This document shows, one piece after another, positions 52,877 to 64,000 of a DNA stretch of 64,000 nucleotides. The notes beneath the pieces are model-generated. The model had not been told where the DNA came from, searched no databases, and saw only the letters and a program-made list of their open reading frames with translations. Within the stretch, counting starts at the first letter, position 1, and every line of letters begins with the position of its first letter. The DNA is from Diabrotica undecimpunctata (taxonomy: Eukaryota > Arthropoda > Insecta > Coleoptera > Chrysomelidae): NCBI RefSeq assembly GCF_040954645.1, contig NC_092806.1, forward strand, positions 28,669,644 through 28,733,643, written 5' to 3'. The translations under genes and the position numbers were made by a program.

Positions 52877-55800
52877 ACAACGTATAAAAAATTTTCGTTT
52901 ATATTGAAAGATAACACCAATCTTGGTCGTTTATATCCAATGACAATAGGTCATGTTTTGTACAAGAAACTAGGAATTTTTAATATTATTCATCTGAAAC
53001 GAATTCGTAGGAATAGAATTAAGATGCCAGTAGATTCCATACATAACGCAAACAGTCTTATAAATAATAATAGTCTAAAGGAAGACGATTTAAGAGCCTT
53101 TATTTCGGGTCATTTATTAGAGAGCAAGGGTTTAGTTCGGGATATTGATACTCAGTTTGATACTGTATATTTACAGTAACGAAAATATTAAATCGCCTTC
53201 ACGTTCTTAAATGTTAAACGAATGCATAGAAACGTCAAAAAAATGGTAGAGTATGTTGTAAAACGAACTGTTATTGTAGATTTTGAAGGTAATATAGTGC
53301 CTCAGTATGTTAGTATAAACCGGTTGTATGTTATCCAGTCCAAAATACGGTCACATTTCAAAACAGTGTAGGTCTCAAAACCTATGGATTCGTTGTAGAA
53401 TCACTCCGTAAATAAAAATGCAAATCACTCACGCGGAAATATAGATGTTAGTTGCATTCATTGCAAGAGTAATAAATACGTTTCGGTTTCAAAAATTCGG
53501 TTTTCGAAATCTTAAAAAAGCTAATTGGACCCAATAGTCCGATCTGATTGATCAAAATTTTATTTCTATTCAAAAACTATTCGGGCAGCTTGTCTACCAC
53601 AGAGAAATATGATTTCCTAATAGAAAGTATTAGTAATGCATTTTCAAAATCCATTCCGACTTATATATATACAAGGATTTCCACAGTTTTCACTGTATTC
53701 CTTCACTCAACCGTTTTCTCCAATTTTTCCTGTTTAGCCAGTCCCCTTCCTGTAGGTTTCTTCTACTCATTGCTTCGTCCACCTCATCTCTGAAAGATCT
53801 TCGGGGTCTGCCTCTCTTTCTTCTTCCTATCGGGCTCCACTCTGTTATTCTATTTATCCACCAATTTTGGTCTGCTCTTCTGACATGTCCGTACCAGGTT
53901 AACCTCTTCTGTTCGATGTAGTCTATTATGTCGGAGTTCATTCCGATTCTCCTCTTAATCTCCATGTTATTTATGCTATCTCTTCTTGTTACTCTGCAGC
54001 TTCTCCTTAGGAATTCCATCTCTGTTGCTCTTATTTTGTTTTTGGTTTTCTTATTTATTGTCCAATTTTCACACCCATAAGTGAGGATACTTCTTGTCAT
54101 GGTATTATATATTTTTTTCTTTGTTTTCATGCTGATGTTCTTATCCCATAGTACCGGGTTCAATTTTCGTATGCAGTCTCTTGTTTGTCCTAGTCTATTT
54201 TTTATATCTTCCTCCGTTGTTCCTTTGTTTGATATTATGAAACCTAAATACTTATACTTGTCTGTTCCTTTGATTTGTTTACCTTCGTCTATTTCCAGCT
54301 GTTTTATTTCTGTATTCTCCGTTGTTAGGTATTCAGTTTTCTTTAGGTTTATTTCCATCCCATTCTTTGTATATTCCTGCTCCAGTTTTCTCATCATAAA
54401 ACTGAGGTCATCCTGGTCTTGTACGATCACTATTTGGTCGTCGGCAAAACTTAGCGTATATAGATATTCGTTCCTTACTGGTATACCCATTCCTTCGCAC
54501 TTTCTTTTCCATGGTTTCAGGGTTTTTTCCAGGAATACTTTGAACAGGGTGGGGAATGTGGAGCAACCCTGTAGTAGTCCCTTTGTCGTCTTAAATGGAC
54601 TGCATATAAACCCAAAATCGTATTAAACGACTACCTCCTCCTTGGTGGAATTTCGAATGTGAACAAGTTGTTTCTAACAGGAAAAATGCTTTAAAAACAT
54701 ATAAAAGTAATTCTAGTTTCGCTAATTATGCTTCGCTAAAAATTCTCACATTAAAAGCCAAAGAAAGTTGGAGAAACTGGTGTTCATCTTTAAATAAAAA
54801 TGGGCCTATAAAAAATGTCTGGAACGAGGCAAGAAAATATACTCCAAGTATTTCATCCTAGTGATGGCTTGATTTAAGAATTTTTTGACAAAATAGCATC
54901 TCCGTGAGTTAACACTGCTACAACGATTCAAAATACTCTTATAATTTCAAGTCACTTTTTTGTAAAATCCATTTACACGGGAAGAACATGACTTTGCACT
55001 AACCAATAGATCTAACACCACTTCGAGTTACGATATTAAATATTCTATGCTTACACAACTTCCGAATATAGCGAAAAATGTATTTTTAAAGATGCTAAAA
55101 TTGATATACTAAGAATTGTTATTGTCATACCAATCCTTAAACTAGATACAATCATATAGGCTAAACTCTTTGATGGCATGTCTTGAAGATTTTAGAAAGA
55201 ATGACTAAAGGTAGATTAAAATGGTGGAAACTCATAATAAATTAGCTTGTCAAAAGGGGGTTGGTTGTCTAGATGCTCTTTATACTCTTGTGCTTGACAT
55301 AACCAATAATTATTTCAGAAACAATGACCTTTTTGCCCTTTTCATATACGTAGAAAGTGCGTGTGATAATATATGCCTATAAGATGTTGAAATTATTTCA
55401 CATTCCACATCATATAGTCAACATAATTATTAAATTTTATGTCAACAGAAAAGAATTTTTAAGAAATTTTAATAACAAAATTGTAGGTCCAAGAAATAAC
55501 AACAACGGACTTCCACAATGTTCAGTTTTGAGCCCTTTTCTTTTTAATTTGTACACTGTTGATTAACACCAATTAAGTTTTAATCATATTCCGTTTAAAA
55601 TAGTACAGTATGCAGATGACCTTTGCATAAATGATGACGTGAAAATAAAAAAAATGATACCATTATGCCTTGTCTTAAAGATATCTTTGGTGTTGTGCAT
55701 GATGGTCAATATCAAATAGTCTACAGATTTCCTGTTCCAAGTCTGAAATTTGTGTTTTCAGTAGACAGCAACATACCTAAATTAAGTCACATTACCCTAC

Positions 55801-56400
55801 GAGTAGGTTCTTATCATTTTTCTCTTAAGAACTCCGTCAAATATCTTGACATGGTACGTAATAGGAATTTAACACGGAAAATACATATTAATTACATGTT
55901 AGACTGATGTATAAAAGGGTTAATTTTTAAAAAAATGGTCACTAAACTTGGTGGGTAGCTGGTGTTGATACGGCTTTACTATTTGATCGTACCTATATCA
56001 GGTCCATATTGGATATGGCTGTGTCTTGCACGGCTCTGCTAGTTCACAGATTTTAAATAAAATAGATCTTGTAGAACCCAGTACCACGTGTATGTCTTGG
56101 TGCCATAAAAACAACTCAAGTTAAACCTCTTCATGTAGAAGAAATTGCAGTTATCATTAACCAGATTAAAAGAGTACCCTTAAAGCCTCTAACCTCAGGA
56201 AACAGGGTAAATTATTATTTATCACACTTCAGTAATATCCTTGAACAAGGAAGAGTTTTTGAAAAGACACGACCTCACTCTTACAACTCACTTAACTCAT
56301 ACTTTAGGTAATTCTTCTCCGAAAGTCCTCGAAAATAAGTAGTATTAAGGAACAGATACATTTTCATTTTTATCACCAAAAGAACCGTAGAGCTAATAGC
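52877..56400 (+). mobile_element. Jockey-type LINE relic, broken by a minus-strand LINE
   Basis: Gag-like ORF1 part at 52866-53200: DNTNLGRLYPMTIGHVLYKK, RNRIKMPVDSIHNANSLINN, LLESKGLVRDIDTQFD. Endonuclease end and linker around the inserted LINE: KSIPT and, after 54610, PWWNFECEQVVSNRKNALK with SWRNWCSSLNKNG. RT: NGLPQCSVLSPFLFNLYT, VQYADDLCIND. C-terminal: YLDMVRNRNLTRKIH and RSILDMAVSC. Heavily decayed. The gag part begins at or before the neighbouring LINE insertion. Confidence 0.7.
53690..54610 (-). mobile_element. 5'-truncated LINE inside the Jockey relic
   Basis: An uninterrupted 266-codon ORF (54490-53690) runs from the RT catalytic segment (TLSFADDQIVIVQDQDD) through TYGCENWTINKKTKN, EMEFLRRSCRVTRR and WYGHVRRADQNWW to a stop. 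Upstream residues KTTKGLLQGCSTFPTLFK extend it to about 54610 in another frame. It is related to family 2. No target duplication could be fixed. Confidence 0.78.
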
Positions 56401-57104
56401 GAGCAATGATGTTTGATTCAGATTCTACGAGTTCAGACAAAAGGACTACTTGTCCAGAGTCACTTAACATTAGAACAACAGAGTTAACAACACAAAACAA
56501 AAACTGAGCACTACTGTTCATTTCTTATTGTCTATAAGTTTAAATTTTATGGAAGGCTTCATTGATCAATTTGTTTTATTTCATACAAAGACACTACGTT
56601 TTTGCACTTAGAGGTTTTTCGTTGGTGAACAAGTAGATCGTGCAGTTTGCGTGTCTATTGGTTACTTCTTAGGCAGTAGGTGGGCTTGAGCGATTGTGAA
56701 AGGGCATTAAAAAGGGCTTGCCCGTTGCCTACAAGACCAAGCCAAGTAAATCAACCGTCAATTGTAAAAAAATAAAACCCGCTCAATACCTTGTTGGTTA
56801 TACCCTGTTCACACAATTCTTAAATAAATTTTTTTGCAAACAATTTTCGGAGTGGAAATCGAAACGTCGAATATCAGTCAAAAACGTAATCTTCTTTACG
56901 ATCAATTGTGGCCTAATCCCACATAAACATAATATTTAACTTAGAGTAATTTGAAACCGATCAATCAGGGGTCAGGGGCAACAGAGATAGCATGTAATTC
57001 TATTTGCACCCTTTCTCTAGCGATACTCTTCTGCTGCCTCTAGCAATTTTATACTTTTGGCTATATACTGTGCCTCTAGTAAGCATATGCTCGAATATGT
57101 AAAC
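56401..57104. other. Intergenic stretch, nothing recognised
   Basis: No coding or repeat signature that I can support. Confidence 0.4.
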
Positions 57105-57110
57105 TTTATT
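57105..57110 (-). promoter_or_regulatory. Possible polyadenylation signal of the minus-strand hydrolase gene
   Basis: TTTATT on the plus strand (AATAAA on the minus strand), about 160 bases past the stop codon at 57268-57270. Confidence 0.45.
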
Positions 57111-57267
57111 TGTTTTAGTTCTTAATGAGAACAAGAATAGATGTAATAGTTTCTTAGCTTGTAACATGATGTTTTTTGAAATAAAAAATACTTTGTAGTG
57201 GAGAAAGTATGTATAATAATATATTTTTACACAAAATTTTTGTACTCATAATTTACACAATTTTTCA

Positions 57268-57484
57268 TCAAAATAATTTTGAATCATACAATTTGATTAC
57301 AAACGACATAATATCTTCAGTTAAAATTTTATTATTTTCTATAGCTGCAAAATGTCCTATTGATGGATAAGTATTATACTGGATTATATTTGGGTATTTA
57401 TCTCGGAGGAATTCTTCTGGTTGATAGACAATTTCGTTTTCGAAATAAGCACAAGCACATGGTATCTTTTTATCAATCGGAATA
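57268..57484 (-). CDS. Jheh: Juvenile hormone epoxide hydrolase-like, terminal exon only
   Basis: Minus-strand exon with acceptor TTTTTCAG at 57485-57492, entering in phase 2, ending in a stop at 57268-57270 (about 71 residues). It reads IPIDKKIPCACAYFENEIVY, LRDKYPNIIQYNTYPSIGHF, AAIENNKIL, then a short Leu/Phe end. This is the C-terminal end of insect JH/microsomal-type epoxide hydrolases. The GHFAA motif holds the catalytic His, and a Glu lies 27 residues before it, as expected for the Glu-His pair. Upstream exons would lie to the right; none was found before 64000, so they are beyond a long repeat-filled intron or this is an orphan exon. It is convergent with the hemocytin-like gene. Confidence 0.65.
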
Positions 57485-57899
57485 CTGAAAAAATAATTAT
57501 TAGAATGGCTGTACATTTATTTCCAACAAAGAACAATCAACAGAAGGAAGATTACATACTTTACTCTACTTAAAAATACTTACTCTTCATAAGCAAGTTG
57601 GAAATTTATTATTCTGTCTTATAATGATAAATCATATTTTACTTTTATAAAAGTTAAAGGACGTTAAATAAACTAGTTATGTAACTTTTGTTCATACAAT
57701 AATGTGTCAAAAATATTTTTTTAAATGAAATGCCCTGTAAAAGAGTATCAAAGTATTGAGACAATTAGAATCATTTCACAATTATTATTCTAATATGAAG
57801 TGTGAATTTCATATTTTTAAACAATAAAAAATATTATAGTTTTTAAAAAACATGAAAATTTTGGTGAGATGAAATTGAAGGTGAGTGAAAAACTCAATA
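57485..57899. other. AT-rich sequence upstream of the hydrolase exon
   Basis: Probably intron. Nothing was recognised. Confidence 0.35.
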
Positions 57900-60835
57900 A
57901 AAAGGTGCTAAAATGAAGAAATGCAGGAACTATAGAGGAAAGTCTGGCCATCATACAAGAAACAGTGAGAGAAATAAAAGAACAACACCTGAAGAAAGAT
58001 ACAGAGAAACGGAAATCGTGGATGACCGATGAAATACTTAAACTTATGGATCAGAGAAAAAAAGAACAAAGAAAATCTCCAAGAATATAAGAGAATACAC
58101 ATCATCGTCAGAAGAAAGATAAGAGAAGCCAAAGAGAAACAAAAAACAGAACAATGTCAAGAAATAGAGGAGTATCAGAGTCGATATGATAACTTCAATG
58201 TCCATAAAAAGGTGAAGGAAATAGCTGGAAATTTCCGAAAACGCAACAGCGGAAAAATAAGAGATGATGAAGGCAATCTTGCAATAATCAAAGAAGATAA
58301 AAAGAAAGTATGGGATGAATATTTTAAGAAACTTTTCCACGACCTTAGAACAATACGAACCAACCATTGAAGAAAATTCAGGTCCCGAAATCCTACCAGA
58401 AGAAATAACGGCAGTGGTCAGACAAATGAAGGATGGAAAGGCACCGGGACTTGAAATTCCTGCAGAACTGCTGAAGCTATTAGATGTAGCAGCAGAGTGG
58501 CTCAAATCGGAGTTCGTACCATTGGCCAAAAAATCAGGAGCAAAAGAGTGTGAACACTATAGGACCATAAGTTTAATGAGCCATCTTCTGAAGCTGTTTT
58601 TAAAAGTCGTCCACAAAAGAATTTACCGAAAACGCGAGGAAAAAATTGCGGCAAATCAGTTTGGATTTGTAAACGTCGTTGGTACGAGGAAAGCTTTATT
58701 TAGCGTGCAGGTATTGTTTCAGAAATGTAGAAATGTCAGTTATGATGTTTTTGCATGCCTGATTAACTACAATAAGGCTTTTGATAGAGTCAGGCATGAA
58801 CAAATGATGGAAGTGCTGAAGGGGACAGGGATTGTCGGAAAAGACCTAAAAGTAATAGCTAACCTGTATTGGAATCAATCAGCGGTGGTCCGAATATATG
58901 AAGAATATAGGTTTCAAAACCTTAAACCTTAAAAGAGGTTAAAAACGGAAAAGCCGCAGGGCCTGGAGACATTCCCATAGAGCTGGTTAAATATGGGCCG
59001 ACTGCACTTTTAGAATTAATAGTAGACCTTTTCAATAAATGTATGTGTGGAGACCAGGAAATTCCTAAAGATTGGATTAAATCTTATATAAGCTCCATAT
59101 ATAAGAGAGGGAATAAAAGAGACTGTTCCAATTATAGAGGTATTAGTGTGATGAGCTCTGTGGGCCGGTTGTACGGCAGAATATTAAAGAAGAGGGTTGA
59201 AAGACAGATACAAGATATTGAAGAACAAAGCGGCTTTCGTACCGGAAGATCCTGCCTTGATAATATATTTATCCTAAGACAAATAATTGAAAAGCGTATT
59301 GAAAGAAGTAGAGAGACCCATTTGGTATTTATAGACCTTGAGAAAGCATATGATAGTGTCCCGTTAAAGAAAATGTTTGAGGTCCTTAAAAGGTCCGGAT
59401 TGGATTCGACGTATATCCGAGCGATATATAAATTGTACGAAAATGCAGTTAGTTGTGTAAAAATTGGAACCAGAACCTCAAATGAATTTAAAGTCACTAA
59501 AGGCCTAAAGCAAGGATGCTGTTTGTTACCGACACTCTTTAAAATATACGTCCAAGAAGCATTGAGGAATTGGAGAAATAAATGTAGATTTATGGGCATC
59601 GAAGTGGGACAAGAAACTCTGTATACATTGTTATTTGCAGATGATCAGGTGGTGATTGCAACCGATGAGGAAGATATAAATTATATGAATCGAAAATTAT
59701 TTGAGGAATATGCCAAATGGGGGCTTACTATAAACATAAGCAAAACAGAATATTTAAAAATTGGAGGAAATACCACAGATCTGAGGCTTGAAAACGCAGT
59801 CATAAAAGGCTGCAACCAGTATAAATATCTAGGAAGCATCATATCAGCAGATGGCAGAGTTAAGATAGATGTACAAAACCGAGTAACACCCAAGGGAAAA
59901 AATGCATCCGAATACTGAATTCATTACTGTGGTCTAATAAAATAAAGATGCATACGAAACTTCGCGTATACAGAGCAATTGTAGAACCAATTACCACATA
60001 TGGTGCCGAATGTTGGACGATGACAAAGAATGAACGAGATAAAGTAGACGTTGTGGAAATGGATTATCTTAGAGGGTCATGTCGAGTATCGAGAATGGAA
60101 AGAATCAGGAATGAGGAAATACGAAACCGTACAGGAATTAGAGATACTCTTTCAGATAGAATACAAGGAAGGCAATTACAATGGTATGGTCACGTGATGA
60201 GAATGGAGGAGAAGCGGTGGCCAAAGAAAGCCTTAATGTATGTTCCGCCAGAAAGAAGGAAAAGGGGAAGACCACTAAATTCCTGGAGAAGAGAAATTAC
60301 AAAAACAATGCAATCTAGAGGCTTAGAAGAGGGAGATTGGAGAGATAGGAGAAGATGGAGGCTGAAATGCGGGAAGCGGCAATCGCCGTAGGACCCCCGT
60401 TATATGATGATGTGAGGTTTCAAAAGATAATGGTAAAGGCATCTCAATAAATGGAGTCAAGCTCAATAACCTGTGGTATGCAGATGATACAATAGTGTTT
60501 TCCAATACCATAAAAATGCTGCAAAACTTAAGTAACTAAATAACGGAAACAAGTAGAATATATAGACTGGATATAAAAACCAGCAAAACCAAACTAATGA
60601 TCATCAGCAAAGAAAATATAACTGGAGCAAATCTGTATGTGAACCAAATGAGAATTGAACGTGTCTCACAGTACAACTATAATCAATGAGTAGTGGGACA
60701 ATGCCCAAAAGATTAAATGTCGCATCGGAAAAGCAAAAGTGCATTCTTGACTATGAGCTCTGATGGAAAAGTCGACATGGAAGGCGGAAACTCTATCAAA
60801 ACTTCAGGCTTTTGAAGCTAGGAAGAAGATAAAGA
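57900..60835 (+). mobile_element. Outer LINE (family 1), split by a nested family 2 LINE
   Basis: The left part (to 58919) codes the linker (KSWMTDEILKLMDQRKKNKE, then VWDEYFKKLF) and RT start (AVVRQMKDGKAPGLEIPAEL, HYRTISL, VLFQKCRNVSYDVFACLINY, NKAFDRVRH). The right part (from 60426) resumes with DNGKGISINGVKLNNL, WYADDTIVF, TSKTKLMIISKENITG and ends near 60835. The RQGC segment is missing, so it carried an internal deletion. It is the same family as 14930-16062. Confidence 0.8.
58920..60414 (+). mobile_element. Nested 5'-truncated LINE (family 2) with 11-bp target duplication
   Basis: AGGTTTCAAAA at 58909-58919 and 60415-60425. It codes KNGKAAGPGDIPIELVKYGP, SGFRTGRSCLDNIFILRQII, LFADDQVVIATDEED, WGLTINISKTEYLKIGG and GRQLQWYGHVMRMEEKRWPK, in two frames joined by a frameshift near 59900. 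It is very close to the minus-strand copy at 50456-52865 and keeps the Trp that is a stop there. It ends ATATGATGATG. Confidence 0.9.
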
Positions 60836-61499
60836 GAATCAGACCAAAAAAAAACATTTTAAGTATTAACGTAGCACCTGTACAGCTATTTGAAAATGAC
60901 CTTTGTTCTCTCAAATGGGATAAACAAATATAATAGTTTAAAAACTACTTGACCGGATTGGGCCCATCTTTCGCAAATGTAGTAACTACATAAAAACTCA
61001 GAATATGAAATGTGTTTTAAAAGTTTTTATTGTTTATTTTAATAATAATTAAGTATAAACAATTGAAAAACAAGCTTACTTTCAGGTTTTATTTGCAATA
61101 ACTTTTTTGTTTATAAACAGTTTTTTTATTTAGAAAATCGCATTTTAAAGAGCAAGTATCTTCAAGAAAGTTGTCTGTTAAACGATTTTATGTAGAGTGT
61201 GTATTTTTTCACAATATTGAAATTAATTTAAAAAGTCGCATTTTTTTACTTAAATGTCATGACGCAGTAAAAGTTTCGATAACCACGAGATGATCTGCCT
61301 TTTTTGTTGCCTTCCCCAGATAGAGTATGTTTCAACTGTAGTGGCGGAAATTTCTAGGAACAGTAAAGCCTCAGCAAATAAAGCAGTGGCGTTCCAAAAA
61401 ATACTCATGAATTAAATCAAATTGTTAAAGATAGGTACACACAATGTATTAAACAATGATATTAGATTATATTTTTGGCAGTATTGTACTACATTTTAA
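60836..61499. other. AT-rich stretch, nothing recognised
   Basis: Lies between the LINE nest and the Tc1 element. Confidence 0.4.
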
Positions 61500-61501
61500 T
61501 A

Positions 61502-63121
61502 CACTTGAGTGCAAAAAAATCGACTCAAAATTATTTTGCGAAAGTCTATCTCCTGTTTCAATCTAAAAGGTGTAAATTTAATAATATTTATTGTACAATT
61601 ATTATCTTCATTATTGAGTTTGAAAAAAGTTTTGGTTTTTGGTAAATCGGGTGACCTATTACAAATAAATAATGCAACACGTAGAGAGGGGGTCAGAATT
61701 CGATTCATTGAAATCGACACGCACCGACTTAACGCGTTCGGTTAACATATTCATATTAGGCATTAATTTCCATAGCGATGCACTAAAACATGAGTCAATT
61801 AAGTTCGCAACTGCATAACGAATGGATACCACATCTGTCAAAGCAGCTCAAGCAGTAGCATTATTGAGAGAATACCTGAGCCAGAGGGCCGTGGCAAACC
61901 GACTAAATTTAAGACAATCTGCTGTGTCCCGAGTATATCGTCAGTACCAAGATACTGGTGATTATGTCCGCCGACAAGGAGGAGGCCGTAAACGAACAAC
62001 AACAAAGAGAGATGATCGATTTCTTGTATCTAAATCTCTGAGAAATCTACATTTGACTGGTGCTAATCTCAAAGAAGAGCTTAGAGAGGTCCGAGGTGTG
62101 GTTACTAGCGTTTGGACAGTCAGAAGGAGACTTAAAGCAGCCAACCTGACACCAAAAAGGGCAGCTACGAGTCCCAAGCTAACTGCAACCCAGACGTAAA
62201 GGCGACTAGAATTTGCTCGCGAACATCTGGATTAGGACGACTATCAATGGAGTCAGGTATTATTCTCCGACGAAAGTAGGATCTGCCTACATGGCAACGA
62301 AAAGAGGCGTCGAGTCTATAGAAGGCCAGGAGAACGATTTGTTCAATGTTGTATACGAGAAATTGTGTCATATGGAGGCGGTTCTTGTATATTTTGGGCA
62401 GGCATTTCCAAGGATAGGAAAACCGAGGTGGTTTTCGTGCCTGGTGGAGGACGTGGTGGAGGTTTAACGTCGGATCGTTACATCAGAGATATTTTGGAGA
62501 AAATGTGGTTTTATACGTGGGATTTATTGATGATGCCTTTATTTTATTGCATGATAATGCACGATGTCATACCGCACGAGTCACCACCACCTATCTGACT
62601 GAGATCGGTATACCTACAATAAATTGGCCGGCGTTGGGACCGGACATAAATCCAATAGAGTATGTTTGGGATGAGCTTAAACGAAGGGTTCGAAACAGAA
62701 ATCATGCACCAAGGAGCATAATGGAATTGAGGGCTGCGGTTAATGATGAATGGGAAGCAATTTCTCAAGAATTTATTATAAAAGTCATCCGATCCATGCG
62801 AAATCGACTGGAAAGTGTGATTAGGAATAGGGGTGGTAATATCAGATATTGAAAAATAAAAAAAAAATTCGTAATTGATGATTTCTCTGTTCATTACGTC
62901 TTTCTTGGGATAGTTGCAATGATGAATATTTGAGAAACTCTGTTCATATAGCATATTGTTTTTATAATGCGTCTTCCAAATAATGAAATAGTGGTTTTTG
63001 TAAGTTCAATAATAAAGTTACTGTTTGCACATTACATCTTGTTATTTTCATACTTCTTACATTAAAACGGAAGGTGTAATCTCAAATATCGCTTTTGAGT
63101 CGATTGTTTTGCACTCAAGTG
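61502..63121 (+). mobile_element. Nearly complete Tc1 transposon with TIRs, inactivated
   Basis: Inverted ends start CACTTGAGTGCAAAA and are flanked by TA (61500-61501 and 63122-63123); TIRs about 28 bp. The transposase starts with ATG at 61822: paired HTH region (SAVSRVYRQYQDTGDYV), then FSDESRICLHGN (first Asp), LLHDNARCHTAR (second Asp) and PDINPIEYVWDELKRR (Glu), with 34 residues between the last two, so DD34E. Frameshifts near 62195 and 62503 and an in-frame TAG at about 62235 kill it. The last part (62505-62852) is open to the stop. Confidence 0.9.
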
Positions 63122-63160
63122 TAGATATTATTATAATATATCACATATATATTATTGTCT

Positions 63161-63393
63161 ATATGCGAAATCATAGATACGTATTACAGATTACAGTATT
63201 AATAAATATTAATTACAAAGATTGTTTTAACTTTAAAACCTTTATTATTTATATTATTACTCACTTAAACGTCACGTATATGCGAAATCATAGATACGTA
63301 TTACAGATTACAGTATTAATAAATATTAATTACAAAGATTGTTTTAACTTTAAAACCTTTATTATTTATATTATTACTCACTTAAACGTCACA
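63161..63393. repeat. 117-bp tandem duplication
   Basis: Two adjacent copies beginning ATATGCGAAATCATAGATAC at 63161 and 63278, apparently identical over about 115 bp. Confidence 0.9.
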
Positions 63394-63517
63394 AAGTTAA
63401 ATAGAAGAATATACGAAATGATTGTAATAAAGTAAAAAAATAATACATACATACAGGACAGTTTGGAAAACTTATATTCACATAGGTTACATAGGTAAAT
63501 CGTAATGTTAAATTATA

Positions 63518-64000
63518 TTAGTCACTTTCATAATCAGATGCACTGTCGTCGTCACTAGAATCATTCAAATCAATCCTTAATTCTTTAGTAATTACATCTA
63601 TGCGACGTTCACTTTCCAAATACTTATCTTCAACCTTGACAACATGTTCACACACTTTCTTCCAGTTATCTACAGTTACTCTAGCAAATTCCTGTTCTAC
63701 CAACACTTTTACGTCTTCTTACTTAAAATAAACGTTTTGTTTTGCAACTTCATTTTTTATTTCCGCTCAAACCATTTCTATAGAGTTCAAGGCTAAATGA
63801 TATGGCGGAAGTTTTAAAGAAACATGTCCACATTCTTGCAGCACTTTGTCAACTTTATATTGAATATGATCTTGTTTGTGTCGTTTGATGATTTCATACA
63901 ATTGCGGTTTTAACATTGACGTTACAAATGGTAAATTTTTTCTGTCATTCAAGATATCATATCCATTTTTTTAGAATTACTGGTGGGTGCTTTATTAATT
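63518..64000 (-). pseudogene. C-terminal part of an IS630/Tc1-like DDE transposase, inactivated
   Basis: The minus strand gives MLKPQLYEIIKRHKQDH, CGHVSLKLPPYHLALNSIEM, then AEIKNEVAKQNVYFK and EDVKVLVEQEFARVTVDNWK with KVCEHVVKVEDKYLE and an acidic end. LPPYHLALNSIE holds the last catalytic Glu. Two in-frame stops break it: TGA where Trp is expected after EMV, and TAA after VYFK. It runs off the right edge. The N-terminal half of a similar protein is at 36060-36700. Confidence 0.65.

Noticed and set aside
53690..54490. Uninterrupted 266-codon minus-strand ORF as a host gene
   Set aside because: It carries the FADDQ catalytic motif and the LINE tail (WYGHVRRA, RGRPRRSF), so it is retrotransposon coding sequence.
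63025..63435. 136-codon plus-strand ORF
   Set aside because: It is made by the 117-bp tandem duplication and the Tc1 end; composition is Ile/Tyr-rich AT sequence.

Overview
The window is AT-rich animal DNA with long repeat-filled introns. It is almost certainly insect, and a leaf-beetle-like coleopteran is my guess. Two things point to an insect: a hemocytin/hemolectin-type gene, and a terminal exon resembling juvenile hormone epoxide hydrolase. The beetle guess rests only on the style of the repeats (RTE/BovB-like LINEs with ATG- or TA-type tails, Harbinger, Tc1/mariner, a Jockey-type LINE) and is weak.

Positions 472-49942 (+) are the 3' part of one giant secreted, multidomain, cysteine-rich protein gene. 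I could chain 60 exons. All 60 are flanked by AG/GT, except the last, which ends at a stop codon. Their phases agree throughout, and together they give exactly 14,331 bases (4,776 codons plus TAA). The 5' end lies left of the window. Protein order: 17 tandem two-exon modules (472-16834), each joining a cysteine-rich WxxW/CysD-type domain to a Thr-rich, mucin-like linker; two F5/8C (discoidin) domains; a TIL/VWC-like segment; an LDLa domain and a second Thr/Pro linker; a Lys/Gly (TKGG) repeat; two VWD-C8-TIL assemblies; a run of VWC-type cysteine domains; and a C-terminal cystine knot (CTCK). Everything after the array matches the hemocytin/hemolectin family, which acts in haemocyte clotting and aggregation. 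The long WxxW-mucin array is the striking part, because it recreates the alternating PTS-CysD layout of vertebrate gel-forming mucins inside a hemocytin-like protein.

The array has readable history. Two module classes alternate at the left end (Y-F-Y-F-Y-F). Then an F-class block (modules 6-10) and a Y-class block (modules 11-15) were each homogenised and amplified, introns included. A chimeric intron marks the boundary between the two blocks.

The introns and the 3' flank are a graveyard of mobile elements: many 5'-truncated LINEs (several with perfect 11-15 bp target duplications, some nested), Tc1, mariner, pogo-like and IS630-like transposase relics, a Helitron helicase relic, two Harbinger-type deletion derivatives, and several fold-back elements. 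After the gene (from 49943) come a minus-strand LINE, a Jockey-type LINE on the plus strand broken by another LINE, a convergent minus-strand exon of an epoxide hydrolase (57268-57484), a LINE nested in a LINE (57900-60835), and a nearly complete Tc1 element (61502-63121). No tRNA, rRNA, CRISPR or bacterial-type feature was seen.
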